A program made the translations under genes and the position numbers. From NCBI GenBank assembly GCA_002421985.1, contig DISF01000008.1, forward strand, positions 4,299-16,692: a DNA stretch of 12,394 bases, in the 5' to 3' direction. This stretch comes from Roseovarius sp. UBA6217. GTDB taxonomy: Bacteria; Pseudomonadota; Alphaproteobacteria; Rhodobacterales; Rhodobacteraceae. The notes below the pieces were generated by a model. The model did not search any database. It was not told the origin of the DNA and saw only the letters and a program-made list of their open reading frames with translations. Shown piece by piece: positions 12,216 to 12,394 of this stretch (positions are counted from its first letter, which is position 1; every line of letters begins with the position of its first letter).

Positions 12216-12394
12216 CGCGCGGAGGGCCGGATGGCCGCGACATCCCCGACAAGGGCGGTGGCGAGGAAAGTCCGGACTCCACAAGACGACGGTGCCGGGT
12301 AACGCCCGGCCGGGGCAACCCGAGGGAAAGCGCCACAGAGAAGAGACCGCCCTCGCATCGCGCGGGGGCAAGGGTGAAACGGTGGGGTAAGAGC
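12216..12394 (+). ncRNA. rnpB: RNase P RNA, 5' part (3' end outside window)
   Basis: RNase P RNA is the catalytic RNA that matures tRNA 5' ends with the RnpA protein. The window shows the universal CR-I element GAGGAAAGTCCGGACTCC (12263-12280, including the P4 5' strand). The GCCGGGTAACGCCCGGC stem follows (12293-12309), then a GGGGCAACCC stem-loop (12313-12322). The AGGGAAAGCGCCACAGAGA element (CR-II region) lies at 12324-12342. Just before the window end are AAGGGTGAAAC (12370-12380) and GGTAAGAGC (12386-12394). All fit bacterial type A RNase P RNA. The 5' end is estimated by comparison with E. coli (about 47 nt before GAGGAAAG) and may be off by several bases. The 3' half, including the P4 3' strand, is beyond the window. 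It begins about 10 bp after the amidase stop. Confidence 0.95.

Noticed and set aside
11076..12371. 431-codon minus-strand open frame opposite the lipoprotein, amidase and rnpB
   Set aside because: It covers the conserved RNase P RNA region, and its product is Arg/Pro-rich without any motif.
1..12394. Search for CRISPR arrays, insertion sequences, phage genes, toxin-antitoxin or defence modules, and tRNA genes
   Set aside because: No regularly spaced repeats beyond the two-unit palindrome, no transposase or integrase motifs, no tRNA cloverleaf with a T-arm signature, and no unrecognised multi-gene cluster were seen. The gene content is core.

Overview
The window is an ordinary-looking chromosomal segment of a high-GC alphaproteobacterium, most likely Rhodobacteraceae (Roseobacter/Rhodobacter group). 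The evidence is the divergent phaZ / phaC-phaP-phaR arrangement next to clpX, alphaproteobacterial codon use (G/C at most third positions), an rnpB of bacterial type, and TGC-palindrome operators of the kind described for Paracoccus/Rhodobacter PhaR. I cannot name a genus from the sequence alone.

Layout. 1-597: the 3' half of clpX, cut by the window edge. 598-988: a gene-free convergent gap with a dispersed repeat and a terminator-like hairpin. 989-2269 (-): phaZ, intracellular PHA depolymerase. 2378-4189 (+): phaC, class I PHA synthase. 4338-4784 (+): phaP, phasin. 4941-5516 (+): phaR, the PHA-responsive repressor, with a TTG start. 5521-6486 (+): a LysR-type regulator coupled to phaR. 6481-6939 (-): tadA, the tRNA A34 deaminase, overlapping the end of the lysR gene. 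6991-7803 (+): an RsuA/RluB-type rRNA pseudouridine synthase. 7831-7880: tandem identical palindromes. 7888-8580 (-): a UPF0173-type metallo-beta-lactamase-fold hydrolase. 8581-8913: a gene-free divergent gap with a second, inverted copy of the dispersed repeat and a probable gatC promoter. 8914-9201 and 9198-10691 (+): gatC-gatA. 10730-11485 (+): a lipoprotein with a C-terminal Excalibur-like motif. 11469-12206 (+): an N-acetylmuramoyl-L-alanine amidase overlapping it. About 12216 to the window end (+): the 5' half of RNase P RNA.

How it works together. The first half is a complete PHA storage module: synthase (PhaC), depolymerase (PhaZ), granule coat (PhaP) and granule-sensing repressor (PhaR). 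Three exact CTGC-N3-GCAG palindromes sit in its two control regions. One lies between the -35 and -10 of a good phaP promoter, and one is shared by the divergent phaZ and phaC promoters. A third, TGC-rich region precedes phaR. This fits a model in which PhaR represses the module until nascent polymer titrates it away. The second half is housekeeping: translation genes (tadA, pseudouridine synthase, gatCA, rnpB) with a small cell-envelope gene pair (lipoprotein and amidase).

I found no phage, CRISPR, insertion sequence, toxin-antitoxin or defence system, and no tRNA. The less expected material is non-coding or short: the operator architecture, an approximately 75-bp dispersed inverted repeat, the tandem palindromes, a Gly-rich G-run tract inside the amidase gene, and a probable rnpB promoter embedded in the end of the amidase gene.
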